The notes: generated from the sequence alone by a model not told the origin. 64,000 nucleotides of DNA from Amborella trichopoda (GCF_000471905.2 NW_006498233.1:2654658-2718657), one strand, 5' to 3'. Positions 1 through 12,182 are shown, counted from the first letter of the stretch. Made by a program: numbers and translations.

Positions 1-235
1 CATATACTTCGGACCATGGCTATGCAGTTTAAAGTCATGCTGCTTGGACCATGCAATTTAATGTCGTGCAACTAGACCTACGCAACAGTTTAAGGTCATA
101 AAGTTTGGACCATGCAGTTTAGGGTCATACACCTCAACCTACGCTACAACTTAAGATCATATAGTTTGGACCATAAAGTTTAGGGTCGTGCACCTAGACT
201 AAGGCTGTGCAGTTTAAGGTCATGCAGCATGGATC
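1..235 (-). repeat. Short-period tandem repeat in A's 3' region
   Basis: Phrases of the type catgcagtttaaggtcatg and cttggaccatg recur about every 35-60 bases. The same family occurs in element B (33370-33610), element C (51186-51605, best preserved as 35-bp monomers) and weakly beside G (about 59720-59830). It probably continues left of the window. Confidence 0.75.
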
Positions 236-1007
236 ATTGCATCAGTTGCCATGTAGGTGACGCCCCATGGGGAATAAGTTTGTGGGTAGCAATTTGACTC
301 CCTAGGGATAAAATGATTAAGGCTAGAAGGGGTTTAGATGGAGAAGCAGACCTCACTAGGGATTAGGGGACAAGTATGACTTCCAAAGGTGACAGATGGA
401 ACTCCATGGGAAAGACACTCATGGAAAGTAACCTGACTTTTGGGGACAGGATAGCTTGGTGCGCGACTGACCCACAGGAGATTGAAGAGGTAAGCATGAC
501 CTCTTTGGCATATACCTAACTCCACTGGGGATGAGGGATTGTGGCACTGGCATAACTTCTCTTGGGGATGATGGTATAACACACACAATGATGACCAGAT
601 TCAGACATGCGTGGCGCTAACAACAGACAACAGCAACACACGAGGCGGTAGCACTGATGCGCATAGCGCTAGCAATTGCTAATGACATGCAAAACATTGG
701 TTGCACACGGTGTTAGTCATGCGCGGTGATAGAACACAACCAGCGTTAGCCTGCGTTTAGAGTTGGTTGCACATGGCGTTAGTTACAGGCAGCGATAAAG
801 ACCACAGCTAGCATTAGCCTACGTTTGAGCCTCGGGTATGAGCTCGACCCGGTTCTGAAGGTTGGTGATCGGCGTTGCATAGGCAACGATAAGCATATGT
901 TTGGGCCTCAGGTCTGAGCCGGACCCGATCCCTCCCATTGACGTTTGGCCTTCAGGGACATGTCTGGTATTCTTACCTTGTGAGGGGCACCTTGGACAAG
1001 TGTTTTT

Positions 1008-1017
1008 AATATAAGGG
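1008..1017 (+). promoter_or_regulatory. TATA-like motif antisense to element A
   Basis: TAATATAAGG is followed at once by GGGGTAAAACCCC, a short inverted repeat. Element C carries the same arrangement, also antisense to its coding direction, with a better TATA box (50876-50883). The shared context ATTTTACT and the following AGAACTTTCGG support common descent. A promoter role is inference; here no long antisense frame follows. Confidence 0.35.
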
Positions 1018-2499
1018 GGTAAAACCCCATTTTACTGTTTTTTATCAAAGGTAAAATAGTAAGTGTGTTAGAGAGAAAAAGAACTTTCGGTGTGGGGATT
1101 TCGGCAAGCGCACAGAAACACAAGTATTCCGGCAAGGTTAACGGCTTCAGCAAGGTGTCCGTAGGAGTTTGCCAGGAAGTGCCAAGGTTTCTGCTGACGA
1201 AGAGAGGATTTGGGTGAAAAAAGGAGAACACCTGTGGGCTATGAAAGTATTCTTCCAGGGATTCTAGGTAACTGAAGAGGTGGAAGAGAGGTAAATGACA
1301 GCCGTCAGGAATTTTCGTGAATTTTCGGTAGTTTCCCAGTGGTTCTCTGTCATCAGGGAGTACTGGGAGAGTAACAGCGGCATTTTTTCGGTGAGTGGAA
1401 GTGTTTCCTAGTGAGTAGCTAAAGTCGTAGGGAAGGAAAACATCCACAGGAAGGCAAACGGTAGTGGGAGATGAAGAGTCTCGGGAATTCGATCCATCGC
1501 AGAAGATGAGGTGTCTCAAGAAGGTGCGCAGTCTCCTAGAAGACGAAAATTCATAGGCAGTTGAAGGGGAATTCTCCATCGCGAGCAAACACGTGCTACG
1601 ATAGAAAATGCAGCCAGCATTAGCCTTTTAGCCCTCAAGGTCATAGCCAGCACTAGCCCTTTAGAAACACAGCCGACGTTGGGCCTTAGAGACACAATTA
1701 GTGCTGGGCCTTAGCAGGCGTTAGTCTTCGAAAGACACAGCCGACGTTGATCTTCGAGAAACACAGCCGACAGTGGGCCTTAGAAGCACAACTGACGTTA
1801 GTTTCACACGGGGCTTATTAATGCATTAGTTGCGCATGGTCAACAACATGGCGCACAACGTTAGCCGCGTGTGGCGATTACCGTTCGCTCATGAACATGA
1901 GCAAATTATACCCATCTGTGGTCATGCGTGACGACGAGTTACGTGCAGTGATTTTCATACATGGCGTCGGGTCATGAGTGGTCATGTTTACGCACGACAC
2001 TGACTTGGGTAGGCAAAGGGTGGTGACCAATGGTAAAGCCAGACTTCTGAAGCCTGCTGGAAGCCAAGTCTTCCAGACAACAGTAAAGTCCATGTTGTTA
2101 AGTGGAAGGGCACTCACTATGAACATGGTATGCTTTCCATCATAGGCTAGTTCCTTGCTAGAGAAGTATGCTTTGTATGTCTGATATACTCTATCAAAGC
2201 GCTTTCACCTTCTCCTATTGTGAGAGCCACTTTTGGCCCGTAATCATCCTCTTTTCCTCAGATGTAAGAGGTACGTTGTGAGTCAACTGTTTCTTTTCCT
2301 TTGATGCAAGAGCAACGCTTTTGGTGTAGTCATTCTCTTTTTCTCAGATGTAAAATATTTGTAACCTCCATAATAATGGGTTTTTTTTATTGCAACTCGT
2401 AACTTCTCTTTAAAGCAATAAAAAGAGTTAAACTTCGTTTGGACTGTCTTGCTTCTTTTATTCCTAACGTTTTCTTGATTGCACATTGGATCCTTTAAG

Positions 2500-3650
2500 A
2501 AGGTATTAGGGGTAATACTTTTTCAAGTATCTCCCATTGATAGGGGGCATCGCCTCCGCCCCTTCAGGATGTGCCAATACATAAGCCCCATTTGGCGAGA
2601 TATTCTTAACTATAAAGGGGCCTTTCCATTTGGGTAAAACTTCCCTTTGAGCTGCCCATGCATAACGATCGGCCTCTTGACGGTCAGAACTAGATCCCCA
2701 CAGGCAAATGAGCGGACCTTGACTGACTTGTCAAAGGCTCTCTTCTTTCTTCCCTGGTTGAGCTCGAGATTATGTTGAGGTTTGAGCCTCTTTTCTTCAA
2801 GTGCATCCAACTCTTGATGGCCAAGCTTGACTCTCTCATCTTCAGTCAGTCCCTGATGTATGACGACTTTCAGCTAGGGAAGCTGAATCTCAAGGGGCAA
2901 AACTGCTTCACCCCCACAGACTAGGGAATAAGGACTGGAATCGGTAGAGTTTTGGTAGTACGATAGGCCCACAGTGCTTCAGGAAGCTTTTTATGCCAGT
3001 TCTTCTTTGTCTTTGACACTAACATCCTTAAAACACTACACATGGTTTTCTTGAAAGCTTCAACTAAGTCATTCGCCCGAGGGTGGTACACAGTTGACTA
3101 CTTCCACTCGAAACCAAACTGGTTAACCAGGCGATCAATATGATGACTTCTAAATTGAGGGTCATTATCATATATAATCTGGTCAGGCACACAAAACCGG
3201 TATATGAAGTGATGTCACACAAAATTGGCCACCGTAGCGTCAGGATTTTGTTTGAGTGGGACCGCTTCAGCTCATTTTGAGAAATAATTAGTTGCCACTA
3301 GAATGAAGACATGACTCATTACAGAAGGAAGGTCAATAGGTCCTACAATGCTCATAACCCGTTGTAAAAAGGGCCATGATGCCACTGTAGGGTGTAAGGG
3401 CTCTGGTGGCTGATGAACGAGACTCGAATGCATTTGGCACACCTAGAACCTCTATGCATAGTTTAATGAATCGATAGTCATCATAGGCTAATAGTACAAC
3501 AATCTGTGTATCCGTTCGTAGGGCTTGGGGCGGAATTGATGAAGTCCACAGATTCTTGAGTGAACTTCTTCCAAGACCTTAGTTACCTCTTATGCGTCTA
3601 TGCATCTGAGAAGAACACCGTCGAAAGATCGTCTAAAGAGAACATCTCCT
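2500..3650 (-). pseudogene. Element A integrase remnant
   Basis: Minus-strand translation shows integrase core phrases: SIVGPIDLPSVMSHVFILVA near 3310-3360, DPQFRSHHIDRLVNQ near 3140 and ALWAYRTT near 2960. The distal part contains ELDALEEKRLKP (2780-2820) and a C-terminal segment ending near 2500. Integrase would join the element's cDNA to the host chromosome. The copy is a fossil with several breaks. Its relatives are the better preserved integrase of C (47890-49112) and the remnant in G (59840-60330). The strand and order after the RNase H domains are as expected for Ty3/gypsy. Confidence 0.85.
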
Positions 3651-4009
3651 TAAAGTAGAGTGTATTTGGTTGACATTTGATGCACACTATTGTGCTCGAC
3701 ATGGTCTTTAGGCAATCTACCATGCTTTAAGAAGTCAATAATGGGCTCTCTCCAATCTTCGACCTGCTCAACTTCTGTACATATTGAGTCAAAGAACTCC
3801 GGTTCCTATTTTTTGAATATCTGCTTCTTGACCATGTGCCATTTTCTGTTCGGCTTTAATAACCTCTTTGGATGACATAAGTGCCTCGAATGGGTAAGGT
3901 GGGCACTCAAGAAAGAGGACTCTTTCATCATCTACGTCTACTTCAGTCCTCAATTCAATGTATCTCCACTCTGCTACCTAGAAAGACGTGGGTCCTGGCG
4001 AGGAAAATT

Positions 4010-4395
4010 GAATTGTAGCTCCGAGTTTTGCAAGTGCATTAGCCTGCAAGTTCAATCCGTTTGGGATGTGAGTCAAGGATGCATCATCGAACTGTGCCAT
4101 ATATGATTTTACAGTATCATGATAAGGCTTATGAGTGTCCTTTCTTTCTCACGTCATAGATCCCCTTAAGCTATCGAATGACCAACTCAGAGTCACCATA
4201 GATTTGGAGCTGCTCCAAGTTTAAATCGAAGGCTATCTCCAACCCAATTATAAGGGACTAATATTCTGCCTCATTTTGGGAACTGGCTTTGGTGAGAGAG
4301 AAGGATAGAGGAAGTATACCTCCTTCCAGAGTCATGGACACCACCCCAGCACCTCCGCGATCAGATTGGAAGGCACCATCGAAGTACATCTCTCA
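4010..4395 (-). pseudogene. Element A second (archaeal-type) RNase H remnant
   Basis: The minus strand encodes a segment starting MYFDGAFQSDRGGAGVVS, followed by SFSLTKASSQNEAEY and LEIAFDLNLEQLQIYGDSEL. This is the pattern of the additional RNase H domain found between the normal gypsy RNase H and integrase in Tat-lineage elements: a DGA start, NEAEY in the middle, GDSEL near the active-site aspartate. A similar segment occurs in C (47340-47660) and in G (60790-61170). Broken copy. About 350 bases (3650-4010) separating it from integrase hold linker sequence without a recognised domain. Confidence 0.75.
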
Positions 4396-4439
4396 GACTT
4401 GAGCAAGTTCTTTATAGAATACCTCTTCATCAGAGAAGT

Positions 4440-4830
4440 CACTTGATAACGGAGACTCTAGTGGTACAGGGTGTTCTGCGAGAAAATTTTCCTAGGCTTG
4501 GCTCTTGACAACCTTTTGTGGTACATACGTGATGTTGAATTCTATCAGCAATAATGCCACTTAGCAAGACGTCTCGACAAGCATGGGCGTGTCATGAGAA
4601 ACTTCTATAGGATCTACCTTGGATATAAGCTTCACTTCATGATCGAGAAGATAATGGTGAAGCTTTTGTACCATAGAGATTAGGGCCAGACACATCTTCT
4701 CAATAAGGGGATAGTTCTACTCGGCCCCTTGCATTCTACGACTGAGATAGTATAGTGCAGCTTCTTTCCCCTCATTGTTATTCTGCATCAATAATGCCCC
4801 AAGTGACTTATCGAGAGTGGTCACGTACAA
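4440..4830 (-). pseudogene. Element A gypsy-type RNase H remnant
   Basis: Recognisable phrases on the minus strand are LDKSLGALLMQNNNEGKEAA and YYLSRRMQGAE, followed by a segment resembling YPLIEKMCLAL (near 4680-4720). These are the usual opening motifs of the RNase H that follows gypsy reverse transcriptase and degrades the RNA template during reverse transcription. Broken copy, directly continuous with the reverse transcriptase remnant at higher coordinates. Confidence 0.8.
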
Positions 4831-5640
4831 GATGAGAGGTCTTCCCAACACCGGTGTAGAGAGCATTGGAGGATTGAGTAAATACTGCTTGATGTCAACA
4901 AGAGCCGCTTGACATGCTTCATCCCAGATGAATAGGGTATCTTTCTTCAACAAGTGTGTAAAGGGCTTACAGCGCCTGAGAGGTTGGAGATGAATATGTG
5001 GATGTACGCCAACTGCCCTTGGAGGGAGCAAAGTTCTCGCAATGTAGTTGGTGACGACATTTCCTGAATAGCCTTGATCTTGACTGGTTCAACTTCGAGG
5101 CCTCGTTATCTAACAATGAACCCCAAGAATTTTCATGAACGCATGCCAAAATAACATTTTAGAGGGTTCATCTTGAGTTGATAAAGGCATAACCATTTGA
5201 ACACCTTTTCAAGATCTCTCATATGAGCATCTTTCTCTTCGGACTTCATCACCAAGTCATCCACATAACATTCCACCTCCTTATGCATCATATCTTTGAA
5301 GATGGTCATCATTGCTCGCTGGTACATAGTGCCTGCATTCTTCAACCCAAAGGGCATCATAGTGTAACAGAAGACACCTTTTGGTGTTAATAAAGAGGTA
5401 GCTTCCTCGTCTTCTACTACCATTTGTATCTGTTTGTAGTCGGAGTATCTGTCCATGAAGGAGAAGATCTGGTAATACGTTGTGGAGTCAATGAGCATCT
5501 CCGTAAATGGCAACGGGAAATCATCCTTTGGGCAAGCAGAATTCAGGTCACGGAAGTCAATGCAGACCCTAATTTGTCCATTTTTCTTCTTGACTGGTAC
5601 AACATTCGCCAGCCAATTTGGCGAATTAGAGGAGAGGTGG
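4830..5640 (-). pseudogene. Element A reverse transcriptase remnant
   Basis: The longest open stretch covers 5133-5735 on the minus strand. It shows NWLANVVPVKKKNGQIRVCI (fingers), DFPLPFTEMLID, SFMDRYSDYKQIQM, LLTPKGVFCYTMMPFGLKNA and the catalytic box YVDDLVMKSEE near 5255. The order and wording are typical of Tat-lineage Ty3/gypsy polymerase. The distal thumb/connection segment, including FIWDEACQAALVDIKQYLL, lies at 4830-4960. The sequence upstream of the fingers changes into a proline-rich spacer shared with element B. Fossil with several breaks; not expected to be functional. Confidence 0.9.
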
Positions 5641-6990
5641 ATTGCCTGGGGTATTTGGACGAGGAAGGAGCCCAAGAAGCTTGAGTATAGGTAAGTTTTT
5701 TGGAGTATTCGGATTAGGGAGGAGTGGCGGATCAAGAAACTTCAAGACTTTTGGCTCCTGAGGTGGAGGTTGTCGCGTTTTCCCCAACCTTAGGCTTATT
5801 TGCCCCGTGTTAGGTGATGCTTCTGAGCTTTGCACCAAGTGGCAAGTTTCCTAAGAATAGAAACTTTGCCCCCTTAATTCTCTCATCCTCTGCTCAAAGT
5901 CAGGCTCAGGCCACTGAGGTTTCTTTAGCTTTGACTTCTTTTACATTTTTGTGGAAGAAGATGGCTCTGACTTAGCTCGAGCTATCAGAGTGTCAGTGAC
6001 CGTTAAGAATCCAGCCTCCGGGGCTAGTGTCTTTTTCAACTACCTCCGTTGCGTCGTATTTATCTTGGTTCCTTATAGTTCTCTGTCAAGAGCCTCGAAG
6101 TCTGAACATTTCAAGGTTGTACCTGTAGGAGACATAGAACAGAAGGAGGGGGAAGAAGACGTAGAAGAAGAAGATAGAGGAAGAAGAAGAAGAAGAAGAA
6201 GAAGAAGAAGAAGAAGGAGAAGGGTTAGTAGGCGAGGGAATTTTAAGGTCGTTTCCCTTGTTAGACCGATCTGGGTCACTTTTTATGTCATCACCAGGGT
6301 TGGATGTGTGCAGGGAGTCTTTTAGGTCTGTACTCTGCTTGGATCGTTTGGGGGTGCTTTAATGTCATCACCCTCATCAGATGTGCCACAAGTAGAAAAT
6401 GGCTCAGGTATATCCTCTTGATGAGGTGAAGGAATAAGCTCGATGGTGATCAATATAAAGTCTTGTAAGGTCAGCAAGGGAGGAAGAGGCTCGAGAAATT
6501 TTGGCTCGACCCGTGGCTGGGGAACTTTGCTCTTCCGGCAAGCAGCCCTTGGGGCCGGTTTTCCCCTAGTCCCCTTTGGAGGTTCTTGGTCCATCTTGCT
6601 AGGTTTGTGAACAACCATAGCTTGACAAGTCACCTCTCACTTTAAAGATTTGAGCCTGCTCCGCCTGTGATGGACTTTCCATGGCTGGGAAGTCGAGGGT
6701 TCAGTGGGATCAGAGGCATCCTTCTGGGAGTCTTGCTTTGAAAACGTCCTCCTTGATGGGCATAGTGCCTTGAGGGTGTTCAGTGTAAGCAATGTAACCT
6801 TTGTGGACTTTTTCCACCACCACAGCTTCGAACTCGTAACATTTGTTCAGCTCATGGCTCCATATCTGATGGTATGGGAACTAGTGATTCTCGGATCCTG
6901 GGGCAAGGTGCTTGGGCTTCTTTGCCGGCTTTGGTGTGATGAGTCCTTATTGGATCATCATATCGAACAGAGCATGGAGAAGATCTGTTG
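5640..6990 (-). other. Spacer between gag and pol of element A
   Basis: About 1.35 kb with no recognised enzyme domain. Near 5640-5840 the minus strand reads proline-rich (phrases such as PKVLKFLDPPLLPNPNTP), matching B at 35120-35404. At 6330-6480 the phrase LLTLQDFILITIELIPSPHQ matches a short segment in C near 47250. Ogre-type relatives have an intron between the protease and reverse transcriptase regions, so part of this spacer could have been intronic; this is inference. A protease could not be identified here. Confidence 0.5.
6179..6226. repeat. (AAG)n microsatellite
   Basis: Roughly 45 bases of AAG/AGA trinucleotides inside the gag-pol spacer of element A. It generates artefactual poly-arginine or poly-leucine frames on the two strands. 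Confidence 0.9.
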
Positions 6991-8650
6991 ACCGCTCATC
7001 AGAAGGGCGCAAGCTTTTGTCTTTTTCCTATACTGTTACAATGTGGGAAGCCTCAGTTTCCTCGAATGCTTTCTTAAGTTCTTCGAGTTTGATTTGACCC
7101 TTCTGGATCAGAGCTTCGATGAGGTCTTGAAGTGTGTAGCATTCTTTTGTGGGGTGGTTTACCCTTCGAGGATAGGAACAACATTTTGCGTGCATATCGA
7201 GACCAGCTTGATGGGGGAACTTGATCTCGGGCTGCTCAATCATGTTTTGATCCAACAACAATCAGAGTAGTGCAGGAACCCATTCCTTTTCAAAAGGATA
7301 TACGTTATTTCGATGTCGGGTCCAATAGTCATCTCGATTAAGGTTTGATGGTGGGGGTACTCGGATTGTATGATGGCTGCTTGTCTCCCTGAGATGTTGT
7401 CTTTGATGTGCTTACCGCTTTGGAGAGGTCCAAAGTCTGAGAGGCGACCTTCTTTTAATCACTTACAGTAACAACTGCACTGATCACCCCTTTTTGTTGG
7501 TTGGCCCGGGCGTTGGTCTGAGAATTACCACTGCCTCGGTTGTTCCCTGAGCTTGAAGACTAATGTCGTGACCTGCCATGGTGGCATGGAAAGATCTCTA
7601 TGCGAACTAACTTAGTGATCAATTCTGACATGGAGGTCGGATTGGATGTCTCAACATGTAGAGCAATCTCAGGATGCATTGTTTCGCAGACAAGTCAGTA
7701 CTGCTTCCTTCTCAGGCATGGGATTGGGATGGAAAGCGACCAAATCTCTCCACCTTTCTATGAATTGGTCCACGGGTTCGTTAGGTTCTTGGGTCAAGGT
7801 GAGAAGCTCAATGGTTTGAACCTCTCTCTCGACCTCATAGAAGCATTGGTGGAACAATTTCTCCATTTCCCCTCAAGTATGAACTGAATTTGGGTGAAGC
7901 CAAGCATACCGCTGAAATGCCGGGCCATCTAGAGTTTCAACAAACTAACGAAGGGGCAATCTCGTACTAGCTACTGTCTCTCGACATGCGGTTTGGAAGT
8001 GGGCGATATGCTGGTGCCGGGATGTGGTACCATTAAACAGGGGAAACTTCCCTTTCTTGTAGTCTGAGGGAAATGACACCTGATCAATGTAAGAGGGGTA
8101 CGACTTCTAATAAAGCGTTGCACTCTGTATTCCAAGGATTTGTCTGCTCTTTGGGCTGTGAGTCACCATAGCATCGATGTCTACCTGTGAGATGGGGTGA
8201 GGGACAAAATTGTTCTGTGAGGTAGGGGGAGGAGGCTGCCTTAGAGGTGTATCATCTGAATGATGGCCTCATGGTTAGCCGAGCGTCACGCGGCTTCCAT
8301 GCGATCAATCTTCTCCATCATTGGTTCCACCATTTGTTCGAACCTTTCCATGTGTGCTTCCTAGGAGTCACTGGGTTCATTTAACACCATGACGCTGACC
8401 GTTTCTCCAGGATGGTCAAGTTAAGGTGCAGTTGAGGGCATCCGAACTTGACAGGTCGTATGTGGCAGATCGGTCAGTAAGGGCTCAGCATGCCCTGACT
8501 GGACTCGACTCTTGTATGCCGACCGTGTGAGGACCGGTTCTCGACGGTTTTGGGACCGTGACTGCTGGGTGGTTGGGTCATCTTTTATGATGCTGACCAC
8601 GGTGCAGGATTCTTGCACTTCTGCTTCAGTCTCTATGATTCAAAGAGGGT
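6990..8650 (-). pseudogene. Element A gag remnant with Cys/His motif
   Basis: On the minus strand the capsid core is seen at 7660-7870 (phrases MEKLFHQCFYEVEREVQTIE and LTLTQEPNEPVDQFIERWRD), matching B (37113-37532) and C (45639-45977). Downstream in the element sense, at 7028-7261, a Cys/His segment reads CCSYPRRVNHPTKEC followed by GQIKLEELKKAFEETEASHI, corresponding to a nucleic-acid-binding knuckle-like motif of this family. The N-terminal part extends toward 8650. Gag would form the particle and package RNA. Broken copy with several interruptions. Confidence 0.8.
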
Positions 8651-9388
8651 AGATTTTGAGGAAGGAGACCCTTGGAGCTGGGTGCCCCGACTTTTCTAGT
8701 CGGCACCTTAATCAAAATCTGCAGTCCTTTGTCTTGTTTGAGCTTTAGACTACGATATACCACTCTCCAGAACTGAGACTGGGGTCAAGGTTGACTTGTC
8801 TTATTAGAGCTTGAGAGGGCCGCGTCCATAAGATGGGGCAGCGAATGTGGACCATTGACAAGGGCCAGCTTGGGTTGCTTCCTTGAAAGTTGTAGAACTT
8901 CATCAATCATCAGGCCTTTGCCCCGAACTCCTTTGTGGGCTCTAGAGGCATAGCCAATCTGATGGGGATGACTGAGGATGGTACTCTTAGGGAAAACCTT
9001 CGAGTACCATGTCTTGAGATATCCGTCGGGAGGAGAAAGCACTGAAGAAGTGGGGGCCGACTCTCGACGAGGTTTGGGTCAGGAGAAAGCAGTGGCCTAG
9101 GAAGTACGCCCCTTGAAGTAGCATTCCGGGAGACTTGGGGGTCAGCCTGGGCTCAAACGGGTGGTCCGGCATTAGGAGGCCGAGAACTGAAAGAACATGT
9201 CTGTAAGGGAACAGGTGGAAGCCTGCCCCTTATAGGGTGCGCAAGTGTATGCTGAGTGGGAGGACGAGAGTGTCATCTTCTGCGTACTCAGGTTAGTGCA
9301 ACAACGGCGTTGCCCCAAGCTGTGAGATGCAGATGCATGCGTACAGGTTTTGGCCCAAGGAGGCCTGATCTTGGATGCGTACTCAAGG
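8650..9388 (-). other. Element A leader and gag N-terminal region, distal part
   Basis: Sequence between gag and the nested insertion N. It matches B at about 38440-38858 and, reversed, the leader of C around 44300-45000. No recognised domain. It is cut at 9388 by N and continues at 20811. Confidence 0.7.
9384..9388. repeat. Target-site duplication of N, left copy (CAAGG)
   Basis: CAAGG directly precedes the LTR start TGTAAGGACC. The same five bases follow N's right end at 20811-20815. Element B shows the uninterrupted site as CGAGG at 38854-38858. Confidence 0.85.
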
Positions 9389-10650
9389 TGTAAGGACCAC
9401 AACTTTTCTGAACTTAAGATGCTCACGACTATAGAGATAAGAGAAGGAAACACATGCCCAGTGCAAAGGTGGGAGGCGCACTGCCGCGCATGTATAAGCT
9501 ATCGCGCACATGAAAGTAAAGGAGGCATCACCATGAGTGTAAGGATGCCTCGCCGCACTTGCAAGAGACAATGCCACGTGCGAACTGGACTAACACCGTG
9601 CATGCATGTAAGAGTAGCGTCGGCTGTGTAACAAGGCGTAGCGCCAGCTGTGTAAGAAGGTGTAGCACCGACTGTGTAAGAAGGCATAGCACTGGCTAGA
9701 GAAGAAGGCATAGTGTCAACTGTGTAAGAGAGGAGGAAGCCTACCACCGGCTATGAAGAACCAGTGCTGATTGGAGCATCGTTGTGCATCAATTGGACTA
9801 TCGCCAGCTGAGAAGTGTGTTATCGCCGGCTATGTTTCTGAGTGTGCAACACCAGCAGTGTTTTTGACATGCATGGGTTGTGTGTGCTACCTGTTGAGTG
9901 CATGCTGATTTGACCACCACTTGTCACTTGCTTCCCTTTCCTCTTTTATAAATAAATCCCTTCTCATCTGTCTAAGAGCTTTTGCTCTCTCTCCCACTCC
10001 CACGTCCTTTTCTCTCTTTAGAGAAAAGGGAGAACCCTTTTTGCTGCTGCCATTGGGGAACCTTGCCAAGAAGGTTGAAGTGGTCTGTGTGTGGAGTTTA
10101 GGAGCGTCGTAAACATCAAGTAAGTGAGCCTAGCTATAATGCATCAATATATTTTAGGGATTTATGCTAAGTGTTGAATATGGGGCAAAATGATGGGATG
10201 AAATGTATGAGCATGAATGCATTATGACGAGCTTGAAATCTCAGATGCTGTGATCGATTGACTCCTGTATATGATTCTATTTGTGGTGGAAATGTGTGAA
10301 GTATTTCTCTTGTAGGAATACTTTAATATGAACTTGGTTTTGCATCAAGATTTTCTTTGGTTTATGTTGTGTTGAATGTTCTCGAATGTATGTTAATCTT
10401 GAGAAGGCAATTTCCAGAACTGTGACAGTTCTTCCATCCGATGTTTTAGTAGCCAAACGGTGTCCAAATGGACCCAAAGTAGTTTTGAATAAATGATATG
10501 ACTGTCTATTTTAACGTTTCTTTATTTTAACGTTTCTTTTTATATCATTGTGAAATTCCCCATGGATTAAAAATTATGCTTCAAAATGTGTGGGTATGTT
10601 ACTATTAAAAGATTGCAGAAAATTCCTGGACAATTACTCATTTTTTACCA
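9389..10650 (+). repeat. N LTR copy 1 (partial)
   Basis: Matches the first ~1.25 kb of the other two LTRs: start TGTAAGGACC, 24-base tandem units (about 9620-9740), TATA box at 9947, splice-donor-like site at 10120. Near 10650 the match passes into the internal sequence that precedes a 3' LTR. Confidence 0.8.
9947..10121 (+). promoter_or_regulatory. N LTR copy 1: TATA box and donor-like site
   Basis: TATAAATA at 9947-9954, a pyrimidine-rich leader with TCTCTCTCCCACTCCC, and CATCAAGTAAGTGAG with GT at 10120-10121. The same layout occurs in copies 2 and 3. Confidence 0.55.
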
Positions 10651-11941
10651 GAGTCTTTGTACTCATCGGGGACGAAGTTAAGGCCTTGACTTCAGAGAAC
10701 TAGAATGTGTTTTGATTATAATGTGAAATCCGAATGTTGTTGGACCTTGTTTCCTCTCACTGGTATTGTAACACCATATTTGGCATATATAAAAGAATTT
10801 GAACCTTTATTGGCTGAGTGAGACTAAATTGTTTGCAACTGACTTGAGGGATCCATGGAGATCCTTTTTGTATGATAACTATGAGGAACTTTGCTAGACG
10901 GGTATGTATTCCCCCCCATCTAGTGAGAGCTAATACGTGCATTGTGATTGAAGTGATAAGTGTTTATGCTACGACCCGTGAGGTCAATTTTGCAATGAGT
11001 AAAATGTAATGTGTGAAACATGGTATGAATGTAGCGAGTGCTATGAGGTTTCTTGGGCATGCTTTGAGCATGCTTCATGACCCTAGTTAATATTGTGATT
11101 GTGTTAGTTAGCTGCCTGTTTTGAGCGTATTGCAGGGCCTGACTTTGTGATGATGGTAAGGTTCCTACTTTGAGCGTATTGTAGAGCCTGGCTATGTGAT
11201 GGGTAACAACAAGGTGCCTACTTTAAGCGTATTGTGGGGCCCGGCTTTGTGATTCTGTGGTGCATTCTTTGAACATATTGCATGACCACGATCGAGAATG
11301 TAGGGTGCACGCTTTGAGCGTATTGAAGGGCCTGACCTTGTGATGCTGTGGTCCCTACTTTAAGCGTATTGCAGGACCTGATATTGTGATTATACTGAGG
11401 TTCCTACTTTGAGGACATTGTAGGGCTTGACTTTGTAACTGATACGGATAGAAAGCCTGCTCTGAGCTTGTAGCAGAGCCTGACTTTATGATTGATAGCT
11501 GTGAGGTGTCTGATTTGGGCCCATTGCAGGGCCTAGTTTTGTGATGGTGATTCTATGGTGTGTGTTTTGAGTGTATTGGATGATTGATGCTTGTAAGGTG
11601 CCGCTTTGTGAGTATTGCCGGACTTTAATTAGAGACTGATACTAATAGCTAGCTGATAGTGGCTGAACTGCTTGAGATTGATTAGAGTTGAATGAGTTGA
11701 TTTGTGTGTGTCAACTTGTTAATGTTGGCTGGTGGGGTTAATAGAGTGTCTGTATTACTAAGGTATCTGAATGGTTAGCGCTAGACACTGTTTGTGAAAT
11801 GTGAATCATAGACTATGAAATGGTGAAGATAAGACAATAGCCAGTTGGATGAGACAGTAGTAGATGTGTGGGTACCCTCCCCTAATTATTGGAGTTCATA
11901 TGTATGATTTTGGGAAGAAAATCCTTATTAAATGGGGATGA
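10650..11941 (+). other. N internal 3' region, first copy
   Basis: Corresponds to 16570-17417, beginning CTTTGTACTCATCGGGGA and ending in a polypurine-type stretch AAATGGGGATGA (11930-11941) directly before an LTR. It contains a tandem array at 11112-11625. No coding domain. Confidence 0.75.
11112..11625 (+). repeat. 46-52-bp tandem array in N internal region
   Basis: About eleven units of the type cctactttgagcgtattgcagggcctgactttgtgat (shown in part) repeat at 46-52 base intervals. Related arrays lie at about 16720-17110 (second internal copy) and, inside the LTRs, at 14440-14720 and 19740-20010. Confidence 0.8.
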
Positions 11942-12182
11942 TTTAAGGACCACAAATTTTTTGGACTTAATACGCTCATGGCTATTGAGATAAGGGAAGG
12001 AAACACACGCCCGATGCAAAGGAGGGAGGCGCACTGCCACGCATGTATAAGCTATCGCCGTGGATGAAAGTAAATGAGGCATCACCGTGAGCGTAAGGAT
12101 GCCTCGCTGCACGTGCACGAGACAATACTGTGTTAAAACTAGGCTAACGCCACATGTGTAAGAGTAGTGTCGGCAATATAAA

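Larger units (their letters stand above)
1..2490 (-). other. Element A 3' noncoding region after integrase
   Basis: This stretch lies between the integrase end and the missing 3' LTR. It holds, in plus-strand order, a short-period tandem repeat (1-235), a block of units of the type ctccactgggg (about 300-590), a block with repeated agcgttagcct-like phrases (600-900), a block shared with element C around 50800-51000 (about 900-1600), and a run of roughly 33-base units containing cacagccgacgtt (1608-1805). An open frame of 226 codons (908-1588, element sense) is not recognised, and the matching part of C is not open over the same length, so I do not call it a gene. Variable repeat-rich 3' regions are known in Tat-lineage elements. 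Confidence 0.7.

Noticed and set aside
5951-6325. 124-residue plus-strand frame with an Arg run
   Set aside because: Antisense shadow of element A's spacer and the (AAG)n microsatellite.
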